A stretch of 13,421 bases of DNA. Origin: Chlamydiota bacterium (GTDB taxonomy: Bacteria; Auribacterota; UBA3054; B51-G9). Position numbers and translations under genes: made by a program. Shown one piece after another: positions 1 through 7,262 of this stretch; position 1 is the first letter of the stretch; every line of letters begins with the position of its first letter. The notes under the pieces are model-generated. The model saw only the letters and a list, made by a program, of their open reading frames with translations, did no database searches and was not told the DNA's origin. The stretch is taken from assembly GCA_030596365.1 (NCBI GenBank), contig JAUVKG010000030.1, positions 1 through 13,421 of the forward strand. Reading direction: 5' to 3'.

Positions 1-85
1 TTTCAAAGCACCTTCAACCAATTTCGCAAATCAGCCTATATCACGCTACTTACAAAAAAAATCGGATATCTCCTGCATAATGTTA

Positions 86-114
86 TGGATATTTTCTCTC
101 ATTTATTGTATAAT
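86..114 (+). promoter_or_regulatory. Predicted sigma70-type promoter of the purD operon
   Basis: A perfect TATAAT (109-114) lies 17 bp after TGGATA (86-91, 4 of 6 matches to TTGACA). Transcription would start near 121, giving a leader of about 115 nt before purD. The leader contains a UUCG hairpin and a heptad repeat tract. The call rests on sequence match only. Confidence 0.5.
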
Positions 115-144
115 AAAAAGACTCTATTTTCTATATAACAGATA

Positions 145-160
145 ATCCGCTTCGGCGGAT
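145..160 (+). other. GC-rich UUCG tetraloop hairpin in the purD leader
   Basis: ATCCGC (145-150) pairs with GCGGAT (155-160) around a TTCG tetraloop, a very stable small RNA hairpin. No T-run follows, so it is not a standard intrinsic terminator for either strand. It lies between the predicted promoter and the heptad repeats, so it would be in the purD 5' leader. Confidence 0.6.
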
Positions 161-171
161 CTTTGACAAAT

Positions 172-234
172 AACTAATAACTAATAACTAATAACGATTA
201 ACTATTAACAATTAACTATTAACGATTAACTACT
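172..234 (+). repeat. Nine tandem heptanucleotide repeats abutting the purD start
   Basis: Nine 7-bp units run without a break: AACTAAT three times, then AACGATT, AACTATT, AACAATT, AACTATT, AACGATT and AACTACT. The last unit ends at 234, immediately before the purD ATG. A degenerate tenth unit (GACAAAT) precedes them at 165-171. Consensus is AACNAWT. The same unit in reverse-complement form (AGTTAAT) builds the tract after guaB. The tract fills the place where a ribosome-binding site would be, and no Shine-Dalgarno sequence is present. Confidence 0.85.
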
Positions 235-1503
235 ATGAATGTTTTAATTATCGGTGGCGGCGGACGTGAACATACAATTGCTTATAAAGTGAAACAGTCA
301 ATTCGTGTAAAAAAGATTTTCTGTACTCCGGGTAATGCGGGAATACTTAAAATATGCGAACCTGTTCCCGTGCCTCCGGATGATTATCCGGGCCTCGCGA
401 AGTTTGCTTCAGAAAACAATGTCGGTTTAACAATTGTTGGACCTGAGGTACCGCTTTGTGCAGGAATTGTTAATGAATTCCATAATAGAAATTTACAAAT
501 ATTCGGTCCTGATAAAAAAGGAGCTCAACTTGAAGGATCAAAAATTTTTGCAAAGGAATTTATGAAAAAATACGGAATTCCTACCGCAGATTTTGAATGC
601 TTTGATGATCAGAAAAAAGCTTTGGCTTATATCAATAAAAAAGGCGCGCCGCTCGTCGTAAAAGCCGACGGCCTTGCCGCGGGAAAAGGGGTGATGGTAT
701 GTCAAACAGTTGAGGAAGCGAAACAAGCCGTTAAACTGGTAATGGAAGATAAAGCATTCGGAGATGCCGGAAAATTATTACTGATTGAAGATATGCTTTA
801 TGGTGAAGAAGCATCTATTCTTGCCCTTACCGACGGAAAATCTATCATTGCGCTTGAACCTTCACAGGATCATAAAGCGGTTTATGACTATGACCAGGGA
901 CCCAATACAGGCGGAATGGGCGCTTATTCACCCGCACCGGTTGTTACATCGGCAATTATGGAACAAGTAAACAGAAAAGTCTTGCAGCCTGCACTTGAAG
1001 GTTTACGAAAAGAAAAAATAGACTTTCGAGGCGTGCTTTACGCCGGACTGATGATAAAAGACGGCCAAATTTCCGTTTTGGAATTTAATGTTCGTTTCGG
1101 CGATCCGGAAACTCAAGCTGTTCTTCCAAGATTAAAAACTGACTTTGTGGATTTGTGTCTTGCTACAGCTAACGGGAAGCTGAGTTCAATTGAATTAAAA
1201 TGGGATCCTCGTCCTGCAATTTGCGTTGTTTTGGCTTCGGGAGGTTATCCCGGGAAATATCATAAGCACTTGCCTATTTCAGGAATTGATGATGCTGAAG
1301 AAAATAATGATGTAACCGTTTTTCATTCCGGTACTGATACACGACACGGTGAACTTGTAACAAATGGCGGTCGTGTACTTGGAGTTACAGCTTTGGGAGA
1401 TGATCTTTCCTCCGCGATAGAGGCAGTTTATGAGGCTGTAGAAAAGATTCATTTTGATCAGATGCATTTCCGATGGGATATTGGAGCAAAAGCGCTTAAA
1501 TGA
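235..1503 (+). CDS. purD: Phosphoribosylamine--glycine ligase (GAR synthetase)
   Basis: Catalyses the ATP-dependent joining of glycine to 5-phosphoribosylamine, giving GAR, the second step of de novo purine synthesis, in the cytosol. The 422-residue length is normal for PurD. Visible family signatures are the N-terminal Rossmann motif IIGGGGREH, GPEVPLCAGI, the ATP-grasp lysine loop KADGLAAGKGV and the metal/phosphate-binding EFNVRFGDPETQ. The ATG at 235 is chosen because the conserved MNVLIIGGGGREH begins there. There is no Shine-Dalgarno sequence; the upstream 63 bp is heptad repeat. The stop overlaps the next start in an ATGA (1500-1503), so the TPR gene is translationally coupled. guaB lies further downstream, making this a purine-related operon. 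Confidence 0.97.
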   Translation: MNVLIIGGGGREHTIAYKVKQSIRVKKIFCTPGNAGILKICEPVPVPPDDYPGLAKFASENNVGLTIVGPEVPLCAGIVNEFHNRNLQIFGPDKKGAQLEGSKIFAKEFMKKYGIPTADFECFDDQKKALAYINKKGAPLVVKADGLAAGKGVMVCQTVEEAKQAVKLVMEDKAFGDAGKLLLIEDMLYGEEASILALTDGKSIIALEPSQDHKAVYDYDQGPNTGGMGAYSPAPVVTSAIMEQVNRKVLQPALEGLRKEKIDFRGVLYAGLMIKDGQISVLEFNVRFGDPETQAVLPRLKTDFVDLCLATANGKLSSIELKWDPRPAICVVLASGGYPGKYHKHLPISGIDDAEENNDVTVFHSGTDTRHGELVTNGGRVLGVTALGDDLSSAIEAVYEAVEKIHFDQMHFRWDIGAKALK

Positions 1504-2672
1504 AAAAATATATACTTTATATAATTTTGATTTCTATTATTACGCTGTTTATTATTTTGGCAGTAAAGGAAAAGACTGCCGACTCTTTTTACAAATTACG
1601 AGGTGACTTTTTTCAAAACAGTAACCGGCCGGAGAAAGCTTTATATTGGTATAATCGTGTGCGGAATGACAATCGGAATGTTAATCTGTTATTAAATATG
1701 GCGGGTTGCTATTCACAACTTAGTGATTATACAAATCTTATTAAAACATATCGAATTATTTGTTCTTCAACCAATGATGCAGATCTTCTTGAGACGTTGG
1801 TATGGCTGGAAAAAGAAACCGGAGATTTTGATTCCGGAATTGCGGATGTAAAAAAATTGATTTCGAAAAAACCGGATTCATGGCTTTATAAACAAATGCT
1901 TATTGCTATGATGATTGACGCTGATATGTCAAATCAGCTTGAAAAAACAGTGTTAGATTTTGAAAATAATGCGCCGGAATCCGCGTCAAATTGTTTTCAA
2001 ATCGCAGAAATGTGGCTCCAAATTGATAATGTATCAAATGCTGTTCATAATTATGAAAGATGTGTTGAGAAAAGTGCTTCAAATGATATTTGGAGATTTT
2101 CTCTCGCCTTTGCACAAATTGAAAATAAACAATTTGCACGCGCTTTGACTAATCTTTTAGCACTTGTTGCCGGCAATGAAAATAATGACACACTGTTTAA
2201 AACTATCGGTTATGTTTACAACTCTTTAGGAAATGATGACAAAGCAATTGAATATTACAGGCGGGCAATACGTCTTAATCAGCAAAACTATAATGCTTTA
2301 AATAATCTTGCATATATTTTGCTTTTGCAAAATAAAAATATTGGTGAAGCATACGAACTTGCGCAAAGTGCAGTTCAGCTCAGACAGAAAAGTTTTACGG
2401 TAGACACCCTTGCTTACTCGTATTATAAACTTGGAAAATACAAAACAGCGCTTAGGTATTTAAAAAAAGCTGAAAAATTGTTGAAACAGGAAGGTGGGGA
2501 CCCGGACCCGGAAATGGAATATCATATTGGGATTGTTCAAGTTAAATTGGGTGAAATTGACGAAGCGGTAAATAAAATTAACGCGGCACTATCGAAAAAT
2601 AAGAATTTAGAAGAGCTGCTTAAAAAAGAATCTTTTTATCACGAAATAAAATCACGTATAATAATTAAATAA
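1500..2672 (+). CDS. Membrane-anchored tetratricopeptide repeat protein
   Basis: A 390-residue protein with one N-terminal hydrophobic segment (about residues 4-21, after MKK), which could be an uncleaved anchor or a signal peptide. It is followed by helical TPR repeats. The clearest units are near residues 30-60 (FYKLRGDFFQNSNRPEKALYWYNR), 240-270 (TIGYVYNSLGNDDKAIEYYRRAIRLN), 275-305, 310-340 (LAYSYYKLGKYKTALRYLKKAEKL) and 350-380 (YHIGIVQVKLGEIDEAVNKINAAL). TPR arrays bind other proteins, and no catalytic domain is visible. It overlaps purD by 4 bp and ends 15 bp before guaB, so it is co-transcribed with purine genes, but no role in purine synthesis can be inferred. An assembly or scaffold role at the envelope is likely; the partner is unknown. 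Confidence 0.85.
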   Translation: MKKYILYIILISIITLFIILAVKEKTADSFYKLRGDFFQNSNRPEKALYWYNRVRNDNRNVNLLLNMAGCYSQLSDYTNLIKTYRIICSSTNDADLLETLVWLEKETGDFDSGIADVKKLISKKPDSWLYKQMLIAMMIDADMSNQLEKTVLDFENNAPESASNCFQIAEMWLQIDNVSNAVHNYERCVEKSASNDIWRFSLAFAQIENKQFARALTNLLALVAGNENNDTLFKTIGYVYNSLGNDDKAIEYYRRAIRLNQQNYNALNNLAYILLLQNKNIGEAYELAQSAVQLRQKSFTVDTLAYSYYKLGKYKTALRYLKKAEKLLKQEGGDPDPEMEYHIGIVQVKLGEIDEAVNKINAALSKNKNLEELLKKESFYHEIKSRIIIK

Positions 2673-2687
2673 AATAAAAATCTTAAA

Positions 2688-4214
2688 ATGGCAAAAAGTT
2701 ATAAAAAAACAACCCTAAACGCTAAAGTTGATAAGTTGATGAAAAATATCGGCAAAACCGCATTGACTTTTGATGATGTAACCCTGATAACCCAATATGC
2801 TGATTTCCTTCCGTCAGAAACATCTCTCAAAACACGCTTTACAAGAAATGTAAATCTAAATATTCCTTTCGCAAGCGCTGCTATGGATACAGTCACAGAA
2901 GCCCGAATGGCTATCGCAATGGCTATGCTTGGAGGTATAGGCGTTATTCATCGCGGATTAAAGCCCGAACAACAAGCTGTACATGTTGCCAAAGTTAAAC
3001 ATTATCTTAATGGATTGATTAGCGACCCGATCATTTTTAATGAAAATCAGACTGTTGATGAAATGTTGGAAGTGCGCACGAAAAAAAGTTACACTTTTAT
3101 GGGATTTCCAATTGTTGATGATCTCGGGGCTCTTACCGGAATAATTACCTCACGTGATGTAAAATTCCTGAAAAAAACAAATGTAAAATTAAAAAATGTA
3201 ATGACTGAAAATGTCATTACAGCTCCCGCGTCAACTTCCATTAATCAGGCCTTTGCGATTATGACCAATAAAAAAGTTGGTAAACTGCCGATAGTTAAAC
3301 GCGGTAAACTGACAGGCCTTTATAGCTATGCTGATGTTCGCAATATCATTCAGGGAATTGATCCGCTAATTAACAGAGATAAAAATCATCAATTACGTGT
3401 TGCTGCTGCCATCGGACCGCGTGACCGGGAAAGAGTGGAACAGCTCGTTGGTGAACATGTAGATGTTCTCGTTATCGACACGGCTCACGGTCATTCCAAA
3501 GGTGTAATTGATATGGTCAAGTGGGTGAAAAAACATTTTCCAAATGTTGATGTAGTCGCGGGAAATGTTGCTACGGGAGATGGCGCGAAAGACCTTATGA
3601 AAGCCGGTGCAGACGCTGTTAAAGTCGGCGTTGGTCCGGGGTCAATTTGCACGACAAGAGTAATTACTGGTGTGGGAATTCCACAAATATCTGCTGTTTA
3701 TGATGCTGTTAAAGCTGTTAATGATACAATACCTATTATCTCTGACGGAGGAATTCGGCATTCAGGTGATGTGCCTAAAGCTCTCGTTGCAGGCGCCAGT
3801 TCGGTTATGATGGGATCCGCACTTGCCGGAACGGATGAAAGCCCGGGCGAAAAAATTATTCATCAGGGCCGACAATTTGTTGTGTATCGTGGTATGGGAA
3901 GCCTTGGCGCTATGCTTTCTTCAGAAAGCTCAAGAGAAAGATACTCGCAGCATGATGTTAAACAAACAGATAAACTTGTTCCGGAAGGAATAGAGGGACT
4001 CGTTCCTTATGCCGGAACCATTGAAGGAGTCGTACAACAATTCATCGGAGGACTTCGCTCTTCAATGGGTTATAACGGAACTAAAACAATTAATAAACTC
4101 AGACAAAATGGTGAATTCAGACGCATTACTGCAGCCGGTGTAGCGGAAGCTCATCCTCATGATGTACGAATTTCTAAAGAAGCGCCGAATTATAGAACAA
4201 GAACAACGCCATGA
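2688..4214 (+). CDS. guaB: Inosine-5'-monophosphate dehydrogenase
   Basis: Oxidises IMP to XMP with NAD+, the committed step to guanine nucleotides. The 508-residue length fits the bacterial enzyme with a Bateman module. The TIM barrel begins with ALTFDDVTLI and ASAAMDTVTEARMAIAMA, is interrupted at about residues 105-225 by two CBS domains (GFPIVDD, GKLPIVKRGKLTGLYS) and resumes with VLVIDTAHGHS. The catalytic loop GPGSICTTR carries the nucleophilic Cys321. The mobile-flap Arg-Tyr is present in SRERYSQ near residue 417. The CBS pair usually senses purine nucleotides. The ATG at 2688 has no good ribosome-binding site (an A/T-rich stretch precedes it), as with purD. It is third in the operon, and inverted-orientation heptad repeats follow its stop. 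Confidence 0.97.
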   Translation: MAKSYKKTTLNAKVDKLMKNIGKTALTFDDVTLITQYADFLPSETSLKTRFTRNVNLNIPFASAAMDTVTEARMAIAMAMLGGIGVIHRGLKPEQQAVHVAKVKHYLNGLISDPIIFNENQTVDEMLEVRTKKSYTFMGFPIVDDLGALTGIITSRDVKFLKKTNVKLKNVMTENVITAPASTSINQAFAIMTNKKVGKLPIVKRGKLTGLYSYADVRNIIQGIDPLINRDKNHQLRVAAAIGPRDRERVEQLVGEHVDVLVIDTAHGHSKGVIDMVKWVKKHFPNVDVVAGNVATGDGAKDLMKAGADAVKVGVGPGSICTTRVITGVGIPQISAVYDAVKAVNDTIPIISDGGIRHSGDVPKALVAGASSVMMGSALAGTDESPGEKIIHQGRQFVVYRGMGSLGAMLSSESSRERYSQHDVKQTDKLVPEGIEGLVPYAGTIEGVVQQFIGGLRSSMGYNGTKTINKLRQNGEFRRITAAGVAEAHPHDVRISKEAPNYRTRTTP

Positions 4215-4224
4215 AAATGGTAGT

Positions 4225-4350
4225 AGTTAATAGTTAGCTGTTAATAGTTAATAGTTAATAGTTAATAGTTAATAGTTGATACTAGATACTAGATACTAGA
4301 TACTTGAAACTTGAAACTAGATACTTGATACTGACACCTGAAACCGAACC
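4225..4350. repeat. Eighteen tandem heptanucleotide repeats after guaB
   Basis: Eighteen consecutive 7-bp units. The first part is mostly AGTTAAT (4225-4273), then AGTTGAT, ACTAGAT three times (4281-4301), ACTTGAA twice, ACTAGAT, ACTTGAT, ACTGACA and decaying units to 4350. Phase is kept at exactly 7 bp while the unit sequence drifts. AGTTAAT is the reverse complement of the unit before purD (AACTATT read cyclically), so the two tracts are inverted around the operon. Three more units (ACACTGA, ACATCGA, ACCCGAT; 4380-4400) follow the hairpin at 4354-4369. Confidence 0.85.
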
Positions 4351-4353
4351 CCG

Positions 4354-4369
4354 CCCGGCATACGCCGGG
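4354..4369 (+). other. GC-rich hairpin CCCGGC-ATAC-GCCGGG
   Basis: A perfect 6-bp stem (4354-4359 with 4364-4369) encloses an ATAC loop, set in heptad repeats. No T-run follows, so a role in ending guaB transcription is possible but unproven. The central GCATACGC recurs at 7144-7151 and, as its reverse complement, inside two attC sites (12513-12520 and 13099-13106), in two of those cases again as the tip of a GGG/CCC hairpin. Confidence 0.6.
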
Positions 4370-4406
4370 TGCTTTGCAAACACTGAACATCGAACCCGAT
4401 ATAACA

Positions 4407-5597
4407 TTGAAAAATTTTAAATACATAATTGTTTCCATACTTTTTACCGCCGGTTTATTTACCGGAGTTGTGAATGGGATAGAAAAAAAACTACCTGAAA
4501 AGGTTGAAATTGCAATTGATGATATAATTACCGCCGGGAAAATTGATACTAAAGATATTGCTTCTGATAAAAATATTCAGATCCTTTATGAATTTATTGT
4601 GTCTGCAGCTGATGATGGTAATTTATGGAAAATGAAACCGCGTCGCAAAGCTAATGGCGCTATAATTATTAAATCTTATAAAATTCCTTTTGAGAAAGTT
4701 TTAAACATTAATCTTGACATTGAGTTGCCTGACGCGGCATTCTTTTATGGTGTTTTACGGCATTCAAAAAAGATAAATTTATCACCGGAATGTAAAAAGT
4801 TTTTCTCTAAAACTTCAAAAAGACTTAACACAAATGAAGTCCTGGAATCGGCTTACTTATCTACCGAAAGTATTACTCCAAATATTCAGTCCGGAGCGTA
4901 TTACACTTATACAAACACGCGAACAATTACACGCGCCAATATTAATGGTACAGAAATGCAGATTTCAATTTCAGATATGATAGGCCCCTCAACATTTAGC
5001 ATGCGTGGTATTACTGTTGGACCTATTGAAGATGGAGTTTTTTATTACAGTCAAAAACCTGGAATGAATATGCCGGGTGTTACGTGGATTAAGTCGCAAA
5101 TGTATATTTCAAGCACAATTACTATTTATCTTGAAATGCCGGATAAAAAAACTGCCGTGGCAATGTTTTCGTGGCAAAGCGCAGGTTGGAAAGGGGTGAA
5201 CATAATTAAAAGCTATCATATTTACACAGTTCTTGAGGACACCTTTAAAACTTTTGGTAATGTATTTGGAAACACAAAAGTTAATTCGAAAAAAGCGAGA
5301 GAGATTGTAAGGAAAGTAAAAAATATGAACTTAAAAGAGAAAAAAGGATTTTATGATAAATACTGTAATTATGTAAAACAATGGGGCTATAAAAAACCAT
5401 CAGGCTTAAATCGTTTCAAAAAATCTACTTTTACAAAAATATTTAATGAAAAGTCTTTAACTAATATGAAACAGGATTATATTGATATCTTAATCATTCA
5501 GGAGGCTATTCGTACATTAATTGGGGAACCAACATGGTCAGCAAAATCCATGCTGAAAATAGTTGGAAAAAATAGGAATTCCGGTCAAACTAATTAG
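4407..5597 (+). CDS. Hypothetical secreted protein
   Basis: I do not recognise a family. From the TTG at 4407 the protein is 396 residues and begins MKNFKYIIVSILFTAGLFTG, a good Sec signal peptide (basic start, hydrophobic core), probably cleaved near residue 24. An in-frame TTG at 4374 would add 11 residues, but those codons are heptad repeat sequence, so 4407 is preferred. Neither start has a clear Shine-Dalgarno sequence. The middle is rich in beta-type Thr/Ile/Ser segments (about residues 160-260). The C-terminal third is basic and helical, with many Lys and Tyr. No catalytic motif, transmembrane segment or repeat is visible. Its stop is shared head-on with the minus-strand gene ending at 5590. 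Confidence 0.65.
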   Translation: MKNFKYIIVSILFTAGLFTGVVNGIEKKLPEKVEIAIDDIITAGKIDTKDIASDKNIQILYEFIVSAADDGNLWKMKPRRKANGAIIIKSYKIPFEKVLNINLDIELPDAAFFYGVLRHSKKINLSPECKKFFSKTSKRLNTNEVLESAYLSTESITPNIQSGAYYTYTNTRTITRANINGTEMQISISDMIGPSTFSMRGITVGPIEDGVFYYSQKPGMNMPGVTWIKSQMYISSTITIYLEMPDKKTAVAMFSWQSAGWKGVNIIKSYHIYTVLEDTFKTFGNVFGNTKVNSKKAREIVRKVKNMNLKEKKGFYDKYCNYVKQWGYKKPSGLNRFKKSTFTKIFNEKSLTNMKQDYIDILIIQEAIRTLIGEPTWSAKSMLKIVGKNRNSGQTN

Positions 5598-6099
5598 AAG
5601 ATTGTTCAGTAATTTCATCTTGAACTGTTTTCATGCTTATACCTTTTAAATGGTCTGTATTAATCCATGAAAAATATCCGTCAGCAAAAGCTCCACAGGT
5701 AAGTATGTCGAAAACTCCTTCTACAGCGCATATTGGCGTTATTGCCAAACCACATGCCGCTCCTGCAGCCGCCCCGCAAGGAATTGTAGCAGGCAATAAG
5801 ATTTCACTTCCTTTTTTCATGAAGAAACTAGGAACTACTACTCCAACACCAAATCCGACAAGTGCTCCAACTACAGGAGCTCCGGCACCTGCTATTAATT
5901 CGAGTGGCCCATAAGTGAGATTGCCTGCAGTCCAATTGGTTGAGCTTTCAAATATCCAAACTCTATTTTTAGAAGCTTCGCATAAGATTGCTTTATTTTC
6001 AGCTATTATTTCTTTTTCCTTTTCCTTTTCACTTACAGCAGAAGCATAAGTTGAAGTAACAAAAATTAAAGTTGCTAATATTATGATTGTGTTTTTCAT
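5590..6099 (-). CDS. Hypothetical secreted Gly/Ala-rich protein
   Basis: A 169-residue protein starting MKNTIIILATLIFVTSTYASA, a clear signal peptide probably cut after Ala-Ser-Ala, so the mature part is exported. A short charged segment (EKEKEKEII) follows, then two Gly/Ala-rich hydrophobic stretches (about residues 68-95 and 105-125) that could be membrane hairpins or glycine-zipper-like helices. Cysteines occur within and after them. The layout (TNW..G.L.YGPLEL, Gly-rich stretch, EG.FDILTCG) loosely recalls the small TIGR04073-type proteins of Verrucomicrobia/Lentisphaerae, but I hold this weakly. An AGAGGA ribosome-binding site precedes the ATG and a near-consensus promoter lies at 6141-6169. 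Function unknown. Confidence 0.7.
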   Translation of the reverse strand: MKNTIIILATLIFVTSTYASAVSEKEKEKEIIAENKAILCEASKNRVWIFESSTNWTAGNLTYGPLELIAGAGAPVVGALVGFGVGVVVPSFFMKKGSEILLPATIPCGAAAGAACGLAITPICAVEGVFDILTCGAFADGYFSWINTDHLKGISMKTVQDEITEQSSN

Positions 6100-6140
6100 T
6101 TTTCCTCTTTGATTTTATATTATTATAAATTTTCGTTAAT

Positions 6141-6169
6141 ATTATAAACTCATTCAACCCAAAAGTCAA
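6141..6169 (-). promoter_or_regulatory. Strong sigma70-type promoter for the 5590-6099 gene
   Basis: On the minus strand TTGACT (6169-6164) is followed after exactly 17 bp by TATAAT (6146-6141). Transcription would begin near 6134, giving a leader of about 35 nt that carries the AGAGGA ribosome-binding site. Confidence 0.75.
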
Positions 6170-6188
6170 TGTTTGATATAATACAGAC

Positions 6189-6238
6189 ATCGGACATTTA
6201 TAAATAAATTTATTTATTTTATATCACTATTGTCCGAT
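6189..6238. repeat. Nested inverted repeat between divergent promoters
   Basis: ATCGGACA (6189-6196) is repeated inverted as TGTCCGAT (6231-6238). The interval contains a perfect 18-bp AT palindrome, ATAAATAAATTTATTTAT (6200-6217). It lies between two divergent promoters, so it could be an operator pair for a dimeric regulator or a small mobile or structured element. The symmetry is seen directly; the role is inferred. Confidence 0.55.
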
Positions 6239-6256
6239 TGTATTTAACGGAATCAC

Positions 6257-6285
6257 TTGTTTTAAAATCGGGGAATGAATATAAT
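6257..6285 (+). promoter_or_regulatory. Predicted promoter of the thioredoxin-like gene
   Basis: TTGTTT (6257-6262) is followed after 17 bp by a perfect TATAAT (6280-6285). The start would be near 6292, about 80 nt before the ATG. GGTTTT (6286-6291) and AAAACC (6301-6306) form a small inverted repeat over the expected transcription start. Confidence 0.65.
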
Positions 6286-6372
6286 GGTTTTATCATCGTC
6301 AAAACCTTAAAGACTTAATCGTAAAAAATAATAGCCGTTATATCGGCCTAACTTAAAAATGGAGTAAAAGAA

Positions 6373-6939
6373 ATGAAAAGAATTCTCGCAGTTGCAATTA
6401 TTAGTTTAATTCTCGTTGGAAATACATTCGCGGCGGTTGTTGGAAATGATGCACCGGATGTTAAAGCACAAGAGTGGATTAATGCAACCGGACCGGTTTC
6501 GCTTGAACAATTTAAAGACAAAGTTGTTGTTGTTGAATTTTGGGCAACCTGGTGCCCGCCATGTCTTGACGCGATTCCTCATCTTGTTAAACTTTATAAT
6601 AAAAATAAAGATAAAGGACTTGTAGTTATCGGACTTACAAACGAAAAAAGAAAATCGGCGAAAATTGATGAGTTCATGAAAAAACTGAAAATGAATTATA
6701 TCGTTGGAACCGGCAGCACTTCAGGAAGCGACTACAGTGTTCGCGGTATTCCCAAAGCGTTTGTTATCGTTGACGGTAAAATAATATGGGAAGGACATCC
6801 GGTAAATGGACTTGACGTTGCAGTAAAAAACGCACTTGAAGAGAAAGCATTAAAACAGAAAGATGAGAAGAAAAAAGAAGAAGTAAAAAAAGAAGAAAAG
6901 AAAAGTGAACCGGAACAAAAAACAGAAAAGAAAAAATAA
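6373..6939 (+). CDS. TlpA/ResA-like periplasmic thiol-disulfide oxidoreductase
   Basis: A 188-residue exported thioredoxin-fold protein. Residues 1-20 (MKRILAVAIISLILVGNTFA) are a signal peptide with an Ala-X-Ala-type site. The active site is W60-C-P-P-C64 in the typical EFWATWCPPC context, and the cis-proline loop is RGIPKAF (Pro127). These are hallmarks of the TlpA/ResA group, which reduces or exchanges disulfides in envelope proteins, for example during cytochrome c maturation. The domain ends near residue 155; the last 30 or so residues are almost only Lys, Glu and Gln, an unusual highly charged tail. GGAG precedes the ATG at 6373. It has its own promoter (6257-6285) and terminator (6978-7006), so it is probably monocistronic. 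Its partner is not evident from neighbours. Confidence 0.9.
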   Translation: MKRILAVAIISLILVGNTFAAVVGNDAPDVKAQEWINATGPVSLEQFKDKVVVVEFWATWCPPCLDAIPHLVKLYNKNKDKGLVVIGLTNEKRKSAKIDEFMKKLKMNYIVGTGSTSGSDYSVRGIPKAFVIVDGKIIWEGHPVNGLDVAVKNALEEKALKQKDEKKKEEVKKEEKKSEPEQKTEKKK

Positions 6940-6977
6940 ATTGTAAAATTTTAATAAAAATCAAGATTTGAATAATT

Positions 6978-7006
6978 AAGCGGAGGAATTTCTTCTCCGC
7001 TTTTTT
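6978..7006 (+). terminator. Intrinsic terminator of the thioredoxin-like gene
   Basis: AAGCGGAG (6978-6985) pairs with CTCCGCTT (6995-7002) around a 9-nt loop, and six T residues (7001-7006) end the stem. It begins about 38 nt after the stop at 6939 and is a textbook rho-independent terminator. Confidence 0.9.
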
Positions 7007-7056
7007 AATCTCCCTTTCATAAAGGGAGTACCCTGCGATAGCAGGGGGAGGGATTT
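7007..7056. repeat. REP-like double-hairpin element
   Basis: Two adjacent hairpins: CTCCCTTT (7010-7017) with AAAGGGAG (7021-7028) around CAT, then CCCTGC (7031-7036) with GCAGGG (7041-7046) around GATA. The ends are roughly complementary too (AATCTCCC near 7007, GGAGGGATTT near 7047-7056), so the whole element is imperfectly palindromic. This build resembles dispersed REP/MITE-like intergenic repeats. Only one copy is in the window, so its repeat status is inferred. Confidence 0.5.
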
Positions 7057-7262
7057 GACTTGGATCAACGGCTTTTTTAGGAGGAAATAGTTTTGTTGAC
7101 ACTATAACATACAATTTTGTCCAATGGTCTTTTGTAGCTCCCGGCATACGCACATTTTTTTCAAGGGGAATTTATTATATTCTCTTAAACTCTCAAGTGA
7201 AAAGTAGAAGAGAGAATACATTAACGCCCTTCCGATTCAGACACCCGAATTATTGATTCATA
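7057..7262. other. Intergenic spacer with minor structure, no gene seen
   Basis: No convincing coding region on either strand. It holds CCCGGCATACGC (7140-7151), identical to one half of the hairpin at 4354-4369, and an 8-bp inverted repeat TATTCTCT/AGAGAATA (7178-7185 and 7212-7219). No T-run terminator for the minus-strand operon ending at 7263 is visible. Confidence 0.5.

Noticed and set aside
172..234. Heptad tract as iterons of a replication origin
   Set aside because: The units are too short and degenerate, no DnaA boxes or replication gene is near, and a matching inverted tract lies after guaB.
4354..4369. Intrinsic terminator of guaB
   Set aside because: The stem is good but no T-run follows in either direction, so it is listed only as a hairpin.
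5633..5914. Plus-strand 93-residue open frame opposite the 5590-6099 gene
   Set aside because: Low-complexity Ala/Pro/Thr translation that is antisense to a gene with a signal peptide, promoter and ribosome-binding site.
6764..7153. Minus-strand 129-residue open frame
   Set aside because: It lies antisense to the Lys/Glu tail of the thioredoxin-like gene and crosses its terminator and the REP-like hairpins; composition is that of a shadow frame.
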